Source: Cycas panzhihuaensis (lineage: Eukaryota; Cycadophyta). From it: a DNA stretch of 64,000 bases. Below, piece after piece: positions 23,594 through 34,590 of this stretch. Where the stretch lies: NCBI GenBank assembly GCA_023213395.1, contig CM041465.1:132625741-132689740 (forward strand). Reading direction: 5' to 3'. Every line of letters begins with the position of its first letter. The first letter of the stretch is position 1. The notes beneath the pieces were generated by a model. That model was given only the letters and a program-made list of their open reading frames with translations, ran no database searches and was not told where the DNA came from. A program made the position numbers and the translations under genes.

Positions 23594-25160
23594 ATGCATG
23601 AATCACTTTCCATTGAGCTTGAACTAGTAGAACTGCATCTTGCTCTTAATGAAGAGCCTCTAACATACCAAGAAGCTATAAAGCATGCAACTTGGACAAA
23701 TACCATGAATGAAGAGTATCAATCTCTTATCAAGAATGGTACATGGGAGCTTATTGATCTATCGCTTGGAAGAAAGGAAATTCAAAACAAATGGGTGTTC
23801 AAAAATAAGTATAGATCAGATGGAACCCTAGAAAAACATAAGGCTAGGTTGGTAACAAAAGGATTCACATCAAGGGAAGGCATTGACTACACTAAAATCT
23901 TTACTCCTATAACCAAGTGGCATACAATCAAAGCTCTTATAGCCTTGGCTACTCATCAGGGTTGGAAAATCCACCAACTCAATGTTAAGACTACATTTCT
24001 TAGTAGGGACCTTAAAGAAAATATTTACATGGCTCAGCCAGAGGGATACGAGATTGCCAGTTAGGAGCATAAGGTTTGCAGGCTCAGAAGGTCCTTATAT
24101 AGCCTAAAACAAGACCTTCGTGTTTGGTTAACCAAGTTGTTTGAAAGAATAAAGCAACTTAGATATGAGGTTTGTAGCTATCAAGATATTGATGCAACAC
24201 TATTCATCAAGTGCTAAAATGATAAAGTCACTTACCTCTTAATCTTTGTAGATGATATGCTAATAACAGAGAATAGTGAACATGTAATCAATCAGCTAAA
24301 GAAGGACCTTGCTAAAACTTTTGAATTGTTTGATCTTAGGTTGATGAAATATTACTTGGGCATTAAAGTAACTCAAAAGAATGGTAAAATCTTTCTATCC
24401 CAAGAAAAATATATCAACGATCTTCTAACAAAGTTTCAGTTGCAAGGTGTTTGACTAGTGGCTACACCTATAGAACCTAATATTAAACTCTCAACTAATA
24501 GTGACACTAGGGAGGCAAACACAACACCCTACAGGTAATTTATAGGTAGTCTCATCTATACTACTAACATAAGGCTAGATATTGTACACTCTATCAGTAT
24601 TCTTGCAAGATTTATAACAAATCCTAAGTAGAATCACTCGCAAGCTACAACATGAGTGTTGAGGTATGTGAAGATGACTAGTAAATATGGTTTATTGTAT
24701 GAACCTAATGCATAATTTAAACTTTATGTATACATAGATTTAGACTTTGTTAGAGATAAAGACACGGGAAGATCTACATCTAGGTACGTAACATTTCTTA
24801 GAATAGCACCAATATCATGGAGATCTAGATGGTAGAAGATAGTTGCAGACTTAACTACCAAAGTTGAATATATTACTATGTCCGAGACAAACAAGGAAGT
24901 GATATGTATTAAAAAAATGTTGAATACATTAAATATCATCTACACAAGTTCTACTAGCTTACGTGTAGATAATCAATCTATAATATAAATGACTAAAAAT
25001 CCTATATTTCATAATCATACCAAACACATAAGTACAAAAGTCTATAGGATTAGAGAACTAGTTCATGATGGCACAATTCAACTAGAGTAATATGCCGCAA
25101 TAGATCAAGTAGTTGATAATTTTACCAAATCATTGAAAAGGGTGAAGTTTAAATAGTTTT
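23594..25160 (+). pseudogene. Inner element reverse transcriptase and RNase H, broken
   Basis: The longest clean open stretch of retroelement origin is 23594-24064 (156 codons): YQEAIKHATW, then IQNKWVFKNKYRSDGT, HKARLVTKGF and MAQPEGYEI. This is the N-terminal half of copia RT. A stop follows, then SLYSLKQDLRVW (Gln kept) and the active-site box FVDD at 24245-24256 (family YVDD). The fragment 24257-24454 carries LMKYYLGIKVTQ. RNase H covers about 24720-25155 (KHISTKVYRIRELVHDGTI, then VVDNFTKSLKRVKF). The copy B equivalents are 51450-51920 (open) and on to about 53010. Confidence 0.9.
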
Positions 25161-25620
25161 GAAGGCAACTCAACCTTAGGGCCTCCATCTTCACTTGATT
25201 GAAGGAGATGATAATAGGACCATCATACTATGTCTTATTCGTGAAAACCCCTTATGGGTGTAGAAGGACAGGAGTAAATCTATACTCTATCCTATTTATC
25301 AAAATCCCTCGTGGGCATGAAAGGATAAGGGTTATATCATTTTGGAAAATTGAAACTTGTGAAAACACGAATGGGCATGGGGGATGACCAAATAGTATAT
25401 TAAGACTTAGTAGATTTTAACTATAAAATTCATTGTACTAATTAGTTATCTGACTTTATTTAAAGAGCCACCTGATCTAAATTAGTAGATTAGAAAATAT
25501 GTGGGTTTTCTTCCCCATGAGGGTTTCTCATAAAAGTGTCATAGTAGTTTGGTTTATAAGAGGTTCAAATAGAAACCTCATAGGATAGAATAAAATAGGA
25601 TGAAATGACCTTCTACCATT

Positions 25621-25636
25621 AAGGGGAAGATTGAAA
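25621..25636 (+). other. Inner element polypurine tract
   Basis: aaggggaagattgaaa lies directly before the TG of the 3' LTR. Confidence 0.7.
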
Positions 25637-25927
25637 TGGGTTAATATCACAAGGTCATTACATTAGTTGATTATTTCTAAAAAGGGTCTTAAGTAAACTT
25701 TAAATTAGATCACTTAAGTGAAATGTACTTTTATGTGCATTATATGTAATTTCATTTCACCTAACTCTAATGCTCCTTCTCTCAATATAAAAGTGAAAGA
25801 TCAATGGAGGAGGCTCATTCTTACCTCCCCATTTTGTGAGAGCTACTATCTTTCTCTTAAGTCTCTTGCCTCTATGTTTGCCTTCGCGTTTAGTACATAG
25901 AGATGAAGGATAGATCCATTATTTTCA
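25637..25927 (+). repeat. Inner element 3' LTR (291 bp)
   Basis: Pairs with 15830-16120. It is followed by aaaga and then the resumed frame of the outer element (KEMCYVLDIQNRG). Confidence 0.95.
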
Positions 25928-27200
25928 AAAGAAATGTGTTATGTATTGGACATACAAAATAGAGGTGCATTCATTGCTAAGAGGGTGAAGTACAATGATC
26001 TGTATAAATTGTTATCCATTCCTATTGATCCAAATATAGATGTAAAAGCATTCTCTATTATAAATCTCAATAATAATAATGTGTGGTGTTTGAAGTATAG
26101 ACACCTTCCGATGGATAAATTAGAAATGATAAAAAAGAATAATATAGTAAATGGTCTTCCTTCTATATCATCGAAGTATTTTATTTGCAAGGGCAGTCAA
26201 TGTGGAAAATAACATCATTTTCCTTTCAGAACCAATGAATGGCACACTCAAGAGAAACTAGAACTAATACATATATACTTATATAGTCCTCTAACACCTT
26301 TTTTTGTACATGGTTCTAGATATTTATTAACCTTTATTTATGACTTCATGAGAAAGGTGTGGGTGTATTTTATTCATAATAAGTCAGATGTATTCAATAC
26401 ATTTAAAGAATTCAAAGCTAAGGTAGAATTAGAATTAGGATATAAAGTTAAATGTATTAGGTCTAACAATAGAGGGGAATATATCTTAAAAGAATTTTTA
26501 GACTTTTACAAAATTAGTGGCATTTAAAGATAGTTCACAACCCTGTATACACCTTAGTCAAACAATGTAGCTAAATAAAATAATATAACTATAATGGAAA
26601 TGGCTCAAAGTATGACTTATGAAAAATAAGTTTCAAGAACTTACTAGGTGGAGGCAGTACGTACAACTTGCCATCTAATCAATTAGAGTCCAAAAATAGC
26701 ACTATAGTTGATAAAACCTAAAGAAGCCTAGACTGGAAGGAAACTTGATGTAAGTAACCTAAAAATCTTTAGTTACTAGGCCTTTGTACATATTCTAGAT
26801 AAAAATAGGACAAAACTAGATTCAAAATGTTTAGAATGGGTTATGGTTGGATATAGTAAAAATTCAAAAGGATATAAATGTATAGATCCCAAGACTAATA
26901 AAATTTATATAAGTAGAAATGTAGTCTTTAATGAAGAAATCCCTTCTGAGGTAAAATCTTTAGTACAAATAATTGAAGAAGTACCAAGAGTTGAACCTTA
27001 AGAAGAATTGCTTACTGAAGAATCAAGAGTAACTACAAAAACTGAGGTGGAAGAATATGAATCTACTCCTCACGCTAAAGAAGAACCTTCATCAGAAGAA
27101 TTAACTTCTAAAGTAAAAATGAAATTGAAAAAGGTGCCAAAATACTATACTAAAACCATAAAAGAAGGAAAATGAAATATATTCACACACAGAGCCAGAA
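25928..27200 (+). pseudogene. Outer element GAG-pre-integrase and integrase, broken
   Basis: Resumes right after the inner LTR with the open stretch 25934-26212: MCYVLDIQNRGAF, WCLKYRHLPMDKLEMI, then CKGSQCGK, the HHCC finger. The integrase core is recognisable but disabled: the LxHxDI-GP motif reads LIHIYLYSP and the RSDNGGEY motif reads RSNNRGEY. Further right are VDKTRxEAWTG-type remnants and a charged, Glu-rich linker (~26930-27170). Copy B: 53786-55058. Confidence 0.85.
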
Positions 27201-27259
27201 GTTAACAACATCATGGACTCTTTAGCAGATTGCAACCAAAATCATTTGAAGAAGCAAAG

Positions 27260-28740
27260 GAGCATGCTAACTAAAGAACAACCATGGATGTAGAAATGGA
27301 CACCATTGCAAAAAGTAAGACTTGGGACCTAGTAGAACTACCTCCAAATAAGCTTGCAGTCAACTATAAGTGGGTGTACAAAGTACAAGAGGGTGTAGAT
27401 GGAAAAATAGAAAAATTCAAAGTAAGACTTGTGGCAAAAGGATACACTCAAAACCATTAGAATTAACTTTGATGAGACATTCTCACTTGTGGCAAAAATG
27501 AATACAATCCAAATAGTGATAGCATTGGCGACCCTAAATAATTGGAAAATTTACCAGATGGATGTTAAAAGTGTCTTTCTAAATGGAGAACTAGAGGAAG
27601 AAATCTACATGTGGCAACCAAAAGGCTATGTCCAGTCAAGACAAGAACACCTAGTATGTAAACTCAAAAAGGCACTATACGGATTGAAGTAGGCCCCCAG
27701 AGCTTGGTATACTAAATTAGATAAGCATCTATCTCAAAACAACTTCTAAAGGTGCAACTCTAATTCTAGTCTCTATATAAAAAGAAATAATGGAAAATTT
27801 TTAATTATAATTATCTATGTTGATGACATGATTCTCACCAGGGATGACACCAAGTCCATCTCAAATATAAAAGGTTAGTTAGAAAAGGATTTTGAAATGA
27901 TAGACTTGGGATCTTTGAACTATTATCTAGGAATAGAAATTAAACAAAATAAAAAATATATTATACTCTCACATGGCAAATACATCAGAGATTTACTAAC
28001 TAAATTCCAAATGGAGAAGTATAATCAATGTGTAACTCCTATAGAAGTAAACTATAATCTAGTCCTAGATGAAGGAGAGCCTTCAATTGATTGCACCCTC
28101 TATAGATAGTTGATTAGAAGTCTTATCTATCTCACTACCATAAGACCTAGTATCTCACATTTAGTAGGCCTAGTTTCCAAATACATGCAGTAGCCAAAAA
28201 TAAAGCATTGGAAGGCATTAAAAAAATACTCAGATATTTAAAAGGTATGACAGATCTAAAACTAGTATACAACAAAGAGAATTCAACTCAATTGATTGGG
28301 TATTGTGACTTTGACTAAGAAGGAGATAAAAATACTAGAAGATCCACTAGTGGATATTGTTTCTTCTTGGGCTTAGCTACCATTTCATGGTGTAACAAAA
28401 AGTAACCAATTGTTGCTCTCTTATCAACTGAAGCAGAATATAAGCCAATTATTAATATAACTTGTGAAGCTCTCTGGCTCAGACAACTGCTAAGAGACAT
28501 GAACCAACTACAACAAAAACCAACAACATTATTTTATGATAATCAGTGTAATTAAGTTGACCAAGAATCCTATTCTGCACGCATGAACAAAACACATACA
28601 AGTGCATCATCACTTCATCTCAGAAAAGGTACAAAGTAAAGAAATTTATTTAACATATTATCTAACAGAAGATTAGATTGCAGATATCTTAACAAAATCT
28701 CTTGGAAGAGACAAATTTTAGACTCTTAGAGAAAAATTAA
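27260..28740 (+). pseudogene. Outer element reverse transcriptase and RNase H, broken
   Basis: RT reads MDVEMDTIAKSKTWDLVELP (~27284), VNYKWVYKVQEGVDGKIEKF and LVAKGYTQNH, then a frameshift at about 27460 shared with copy B. The piece at 27429-27692 holds IYQMDVKSVFLNGELEEEIY and ends at YGLK-stop (family YGLKQ). The YVDD box is at 27816-27827. LNYYLGIEIKQNKKYI follows at 27915. RNase H spans about 28318-28700 (RSTSGYCFFLG, LSTEAEYKPI). Copy B: 55130-56600. Confidence 0.9.
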
Positions 28741-28761
28741 GACTAAAGAGGATAAAATATT

Positions 28762-28770
28762 ACGAGAGGG
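28762..28770 (+). other. Outer element polypurine tract
   Basis: acgagaggg directly before the TG of the 3' LTR; identical in copy B (56620-56628). Confidence 0.7.
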
Positions 28771-28971
28771 TGTTAGAATATAATGTTTTATCTTAGGAAT
28801 ATTAAAGAAGAGGGGCAATGTAATTAGACCCTCATTACACTTAATTCACATATTTAATATAAATAACCATGTAATAATTATAAAGTCTTATGTATATAAA
28901 GGAGGTTTTTCTCCATCAATCATAATGAGACTAAATTCTTCCTCACATATTAAGAAGTCTAATTCTTAACA
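28771..28971 (+). repeat. Outer element 3' LTR (201 bp)
   Basis: Pairs with 13687-13867; carries about 20 extra bases (atcaatcataatgagacta region). Ends ttaaca and is followed by the target-site 5-mer caaat. Confidence 0.92.
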
Positions 28972-30251
28972 CAAATAACAAGTCAAAGCATGATGAAATA
29001 TCATTATTTCATAGGTTCCAAAACTCTAGTATGATTTTTTATTGATTTTTCTTCAATTTCATTTGTTTTCATGATTCTAGCAACCATTTGCTACAATGGA
29101 ACCCATAAATTTTCATTATTTTCTTCTTAAAATTTGGTTATGAACTCTCATCTATATGAGGTATTGATAAGTGTCAGTGGATGTTTAATGAGTTTGCTAT
29201 AAAATCATCAAAAAATGTTATTTTGTAGTGAAATTTTTGATTTTTTATATCCCTCAAAAAATAATGTTATTCTCACTATTTTTCGTTTAAATTTTAGTGG
29301 TTTGGAATAGATTTCTTAATGTAACTTTCTCTTATTTCTTTTTTTCTTTGAATGGCTACATAAAATGGCTTCAAATCTCTTTAAAATCTAATTTTTTGTT
29401 CTTCATATCAAGTGTTTGAAGTACCTCAAAATGGGTTTAAAAACACTATTAAAACTGCTAAAAAACATCTTTCAAATAAAGACCACACAACTTTATTTCT
29501 TCCTTATTCATCAATAATCTAATTCACTATTTTTTTATCTTTCAATTGATAGTTTTTAATGCATGTAAATGATCATGATTTATGTCTTTAAATAAATCTT
29601 ATTTAGCTATAAAAAAAATACCTTTCTTTCTTGTTACTATATGTCTTTTAAACAACACCTTTATGATTATAAAATGAGCTTATATTCATCAACTATGTTG
29701 TTTAAAACTTGCACATAAGTATTAGTTGGGTTTGCATATTAGCATATCAATTTGCATGTAGATTTTAGTTTTTTTATTTTCCAATGTAATAATTAATAAA
29801 ATAGGAATCTTCCACCTATTATTGATTTTATTCTGTAATCAAAACATGTTTTTTCACCTTGTTTGACAATGTCTCTCCTTTGACAAAATTATTAGTAATG
29901 TTTACTCAGTAGTACTCAAAGTATTGTGTTTGAAAATAGACCTTAAGAGGAGTGATTATACTTCAAAGTTATACATTAAACTGAGATGAACACTAGAGAA
30001 ATTATTGAAATGATCCTACAATATGCATGTTTAACTAACATAACAAGAATCATAAAATAAAATAACCTATTTAAGCCACTTAATCTATATAAACACCTTA
30101 ATAAATTAAGTTACTAAATAGATAATAAACATAACACTAGTCTAAACTACCAAGAATGTCTAAATTTACTCTTTAATAGTAGTAAAATTGCTTGCAATAG
30201 ATCCTAGACTTATGTAATAAGCATTAGAACTAGCAAATTTATACCTAAACT
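28972..30251. other. No gene seen; sequence between outer element and a minus-strand LTR
   Basis: AT-rich, no conserved domain on either strand. It may be the far part of the 5' leader of minus-strand element 3, split off by the outer insertion, because a minus-strand primer site follows at 30252. That link is inference. Counterpart 56830-58108 in copy B. Confidence 0.4.
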
Positions 30252-30263
30252 GCTATGATACCA
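30252..30263 (-). other. Minus-strand primer-binding site
   Basis: The complement reads tggtatcatagc, 11 of 12 bases of the copia primer site, and abuts a TG...CA block to its right. Copy B (58109-58120) reads tggtatcataga on the minus strand. Confidence 0.7.
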
Positions 30264-30578
30264 TGTAGAAACCTATAACTAGGATCATCAATATGAGAAG
30301 GATAGACCTATGCAAACTTAGAAAAAATTGATTAATCTAACCTTGAAAATTCATCTCATTTTCATTCTTATCCCTTAATATTTATAATGCATATATACAA
30401 ATCTAAAGGAATATTAATTGCCTTATGATTGACACATACATGGAACGTGTTGTAATCCCTTATGACTCACCATTCTTATAGTACAAATAAAATATTAAAT
30501 AATTTTAATAGTACATGAATAATATGGAGGCTCATAATTATATATTATGAGCTAAATAAATATTAATCTTCAATAACA
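30264..30578 (-). repeat. Minus-strand 5' LTR (315 bp)
   Basis: On the minus strand it starts TGTTATTGAAG (from 30578) and ends ...TTTCTACA at 30264, directly before the primer site, so both ends fit the TG...CA rule. It contains an imperfect palindrome at 30534-30556 (arms gctcataat/attatgagc). It could be the 5' LTR of element 3, but I see no convincing likeness to the LTR edge at 9871. Copy B: 58121-58435. Confidence 0.6.
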
Positions 30579-30655
30579 TCTACACTAATTTTATATTTTG
30601 ATGTTAATTTAAGGGTGAGTTTTCCAATTATAACATGTTCTAGTTAATGAGTATG

Positions 30656-30775
30656 TCATTCCACCAAATATTCTATTAGGAGTGCCATTCCACTGAGCAT
30701 TTTTTAAAGAGTTCCATTTCACTGAGTGTTTTGTTAAGAGAGTTATTCCACTAAGTATTTTACTAAGGGACCTTT
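30656..30775. repeat. Degenerate ~30-bp tandem repeat, about four units
   Basis: Successive units share ttccact-ga-t-ttt-ttaagag: cattccaccaaatattc, cattccactgagcattt, catttcactgagtgttt and attccactaagtatttt. Copy B has the same array at about 58513-58632. Confidence 0.65.
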
Positions 30776-30989
30776 TCTAGTATTCATTCCTATATGTGTT
30801 CCTTTATGAGTGTCATCCTAGTGACCATCCCTCTTTAGATGTTCCTCCATTGATACCCTCATTATGTGCTAAATTGGTTGCCTCATTATAGCAATTCTAA
30901 TAGATCACCATCAAAGCTTTATAAGTGTGCTTATTAACTTCAAGAGAGTTATTCCCTAACAATTATATCAGAGTGCTTTCAAATAAGCC

Positions 30990-31152
30990 TAAAGGAAATT
31001 ATTATTTAGTTAATAACTACATTGTGAATAGTTTACAACCACCATGTATATTTATATACATGTAACATCTCTTCATAAATGGTTATAACCCATTGAATGT
31101 ACCCTTTAATAATTAATAATGATTGATTATTGAGTAGGATCATAATAATACT
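30990..31152 (-). repeat. LTR-edge-like block related to 34390-34560
   Basis: The strings cataaatggttataacccatt and ttaataattaataatgattg correspond to cataaatgggtataacacatt and ttaataattaataataatta near 34470-34535. On the minus strand each block starts after a purine run (aaagggag here; ggggaacataggggat there), as an LTR would. They may be LTRs of two related elements or a diverged pair. Confidence 0.45.
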
Positions 31153-31879
31153 CCCTTTTTAAAGATATTTTACTCTAAAAGTATACTTTAAAGTGATCAC
31201 TTATTATTGCCTCTTGTTGATAAGGCGAGATTATAGTTACATGTTTTGTGCCTTTATATTATAATTCTTAGAGCCTTAAGTAGTAGTAGATCCTAGAGTG
31301 GATATGCTACCTTCATAATAGCTAAACATTTCCTCTACTCTTGAATATTATATGAGGACTATCACCAAGGAGTCTTTCATTCAATCATGATTTCAAATTA
31401 CAGATATATATTGTATTTCAACCAATCATAATTTGTAAGATTATTTAGACTAATTCTTTGAGAAGATATCATGTTTATAACTAGTGGGCCTTCTTACGTA
31501 TATTTCCTACACTTTCATATCACTACATGGAATATATTTTTATAGAGTTCATATTGGATTTATGTTGTTTGCTACTATAATTATTTCATCCTTATTTTCC
31601 TATTTCAATTTGTTAATATTGTTTTCAAAAGTTTCATCTATAATGTTGTGAATGCCCTTTTCCTATATCAATTGTCATCATCTTCCCAAATCCATTACTT
31701 GCCATCTTATTCTTGCTTAATCATTCTATAATATAGTTTTAGTTTTACTTATTCTATAGAGCCTACATAAGATCATAATGATATTCTTTTATACTAATTA
31801 GAGGATAACATTCAATGATATCACATACTCCTTGAATGAGCATTTATCTTACTTAAAAGCTTTAAATATATAAGTATTT

Positions 31880-32070
31880 GAGATATGATTCCCATATATG
31901 CCTTATTTCCATAAGTACTCATATATGTTGTGCTTTACAAGATACTTTGTCAACAAGCTAGCAATTTGGTGATCCAAAATCATGTAACACATAACCATAG
32001 AGTTTTAATTATGTTTTATAATATTCATCATGTTCATATTCATAATTTATTCATCTGTTATATGTCACAC
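31880..32070 (-). pseudogene. RNase H C-terminal fragment of a copia element, minus strand
   Basis: Complement from about 32065 leftward: HITDE, then ILDHQIASLLTKYLVKHN and YEYLWK. This matches the usual copia RNase H ending (HID--YHF...DQIADLLTK-L---KHEYLR-KLG). Stops interrupt it. The upstream RT would lie to the right but is replaced by microsatellite at 32161, so only the tail survives. Copy B: 59737-59927. Confidence 0.6.
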
Positions 32071-32160
32071 AAAACCCTACATCTACCTTCAATTTTTTTA
32101 TGCTTATCACTTATGATTATATATTATTCTTTACTTTTTCTTTTCTCTTATATCTATATA

Positions 32161-32525
<365 letters not shown>

Positions 32526-34560
32526 CAATACGTAGCAATGTTTTAAATAAGGTATGCCTAGTATAGTTGCAAGTATAATAGAAAAAATATTAATAATAAT
32601 AACTAGTGATGGTAATGGATCTAATGAGTTTTCAAGAAAAAACAAGTGGCAATAATGAGTTTAATCCAAATTTTAATTAAACTGAAAAAATATATATATT
32701 ATACAATAATATATATACCACTATTCTGGTATATATATTTGTTTTGAAGGTAAAAGAGGAATACTTATATTAAAATCAAAGAGTAAAGTACATAGTTAAT
32801 GATTAGAAAACACCCAATCCCTCAAATTATATGCGTTAAATATAGTAAGAAGAGAATTTAAGAGAGATCAATATAAGGACTTACAGAGAAAGGAGAATTG
32901 AGAAAATTGAGGCTATATTTAAATCTTCTTATACATATGGAGAAAATCTTGCTCAAATATTAAAATAAAATCCTATAAATGAGCCATATTCTAGATACTC
33001 CAAATCTCATGAAGTGTAGTCATGAAAAGGATGAACCAAATATGCAGTAGATGATGTCTACTGTCAAGCCATTCATAAGAAAGAGCTTAGTTATTATTAA
33101 TGATAAATTATAAACTTTGAATTTGACTAGTCAAAGGAGTAGAAAAGCTTTAATCACGGTTAAAGATTTGTATATGCACTATGCTAGTATATATAACTAG
33201 TAATGAATGTATCTATTATTTTAAGTAATCATTACTAGTATATTATAAGAAGTTGAATACTCTCTAAAAGGGAAATATCCCTTTTCTTAAAAGGAAGAAT
33301 ATTCTTTTTAAAAAGAAATATTTTATGGAATTCCTAAAGTCGTAGCCCTAAATGATGTCGATATTATTTTTTGCATGTTTTATGCATGCATGTGTCTTGT
33401 GATGAATTTGTGTAATGACCGCAATGACTAGTAGAGATGTAATCACCACATATCACATTTAAGATTAAATTATTTTTAAAATTATGTATATTATTATTTG
33501 TTTGTTGTTATGACATTGGTAAAACTATCACCTGACCAATGGTTTATGCATATTCAAATGGTTATGATGCCTTAACATGCTCATGAACTTTGGTGTAGTT
33601 TATTGATAAGTTGGATGCACATTAATTATCTAGAAAATATAATATAGTGGCATTTATATTAGTTTAAAACCCTTTTATTTTTTGTTAACTTTTATTTATT
33701 CTTCCTTCATCTCATATTTATTAATAAATATAATACGTTTTGCTATTCCATGTGCTTCTTTTATTATGGATAAGGAAAAACTTGTTGTTCTCAATTCTTG
33801 GATCCAAGAATTATTCTATAGCTTAAGTGATATGATGAAATCATTTTCTAATCTTTCAATAATCTATTTATACATTGGGTTCTATTTCCCCATGGTTGGA
33901 AATTTATGATCAATTTGGTCTCTTAAAATTATGGATTTTCCTATGATGAACAAAGAGTATCTAGTCTCATTTTATCTTTTTGAATTTGAACATAAGATTG
34001 GGGCTATAACAACCTTCAATCAACCCTTAAGCACTTTATTGTAATGCCTCTATTTATAACATTTTTTTTTCATGGGTTCTACTATGCACAATCTATGATT
34101 GTCATCACAAGAGATAAAACTTCATTTGGTGGGTAGGAGATTTATTTAATTATTTACTTTTATTTTATTTCTATTTAGATGATAATAAATAGCTTGATAA
34201 AGTCTTATGAGAAATTAGGAGCTATTAGGAATAATGAGTGTTTCATTTTTTTTTAATGGCACAAAATCATACTTTAATACCATTTGTAATAATACTAACA
34301 AGTTAATACCATAGTTTTATAACTGTTCTTAGATAATTAAAGAGGGCCATTGTCCAAAGATTATATAGAACTACCTTAAAATAAGTTTGAAGGTAATTGG
34401 TATTTAATTAATAATGCCAAGATGAAAATTTTATAATCACTTTATATATTTACATGTATATGATGTATTTTCATAAATGGGTATAACACATTAAGTGTTT
34501 CTTTTAATAATTAATAATAATTAATTATTAAGCAAGGTTATACTAATCCCCTATGTTCCC
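32526..34560. other. No gene seen; AT-rich with several short inverted repeats
   Basis: The ORF at 33682-33909 has no recognisable domain and is interrupted in copy B (tag for tgg at 61669), so I do not call it. Inverted repeats are listed separately. Counterpart in copy B: 60395-62430. Confidence 0.5.
33195..33330. repeat. Cluster of inverted repeats
   Basis: Arms aactagtaatga (33195-33206) and tcattactagt (33229-33239) are complementary. Next is a near-palindrome with arms aaaaggga/tccctttt (about 33266-33285), then one with arms ttaaaaggaagaat/attctttttaa (about 33287-33310). All are kept in copy B (61070-61190). A short MITE-like relic is possible, but no target duplication was recognised. 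Confidence 0.5.
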
Positions 34561-34570
34561 CACCTAAAAT

Positions 34571-34590
34571 AATTTAGGTTACAAATGATA
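34571..34590. other. Tandem duplication junction
   Basis: aatttaggtt (end of unit) is joined to acaaatgata (start of unit, in element 2 RT). Two to four bases (tt, ttac) could be shared at the joint, with one A fewer than the copy A start (acaaaatg at 6612). No transposon end or long repeat spans the joint. Confidence 0.85.

Larger units (their letters stand above)
15830..25927 (+). mobile_element. Inner copia retrotransposon, 10.1 kb, nested in the outer element
   Basis: Its two 291-bp LTRs both start TG and end CA (15830-16120 and 25637-25927). A perfect primer site follows the first and a polypurine tract precedes the second. The flanking 5-mers aaaca (15825-15829) and aaaga (25928-25932) differ at one base. 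The internal region of 9.5 kb is about twice normal because 4.5 kb lie between the primer site and gag, including a minus-strand gag fragment, probably a further insertion. Copy B: 43704-53785. Confidence 0.94.
13687..28971 (+). mobile_element. Outer copia retrotransposon, interrupted by a nested inner element
   Basis: The LTRs are 13687-13867 and 28771-28971, both TGTTAG...TTAACA. The flanking 5-mers caaac (left) and caaat (right) fit a 5-bp target duplication with one change. Without the 10.1-kb inner element the length is about 5.2 kb, normal for copia. Protease stops at the inner LTR (15829), and its continuation, GAG-pre-integrase and integrase, resumes at 25928. The copy B equivalent is 41561-56829. 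Confidence 0.93.

Noticed and set aside
30640-30775. CRISPR-like array
   Set aside because: Units are degenerate, have no unique spacers, and the DNA is eukaryotic.
30963-30974. Plus-strand primer-site-like sequence ttatatcagagt after cctaaca
   Set aside because: 9 of 12 match and a plausible LTR-like end, but no plus-strand element follows and minus-strand remnants surround it; too weak to call.
33682-33909. 75-codon plus-strand ORF with hydrophobic ends
   Set aside because: No known domain, and copy B has a stop (tag for tgg at 61669). Most likely chance.
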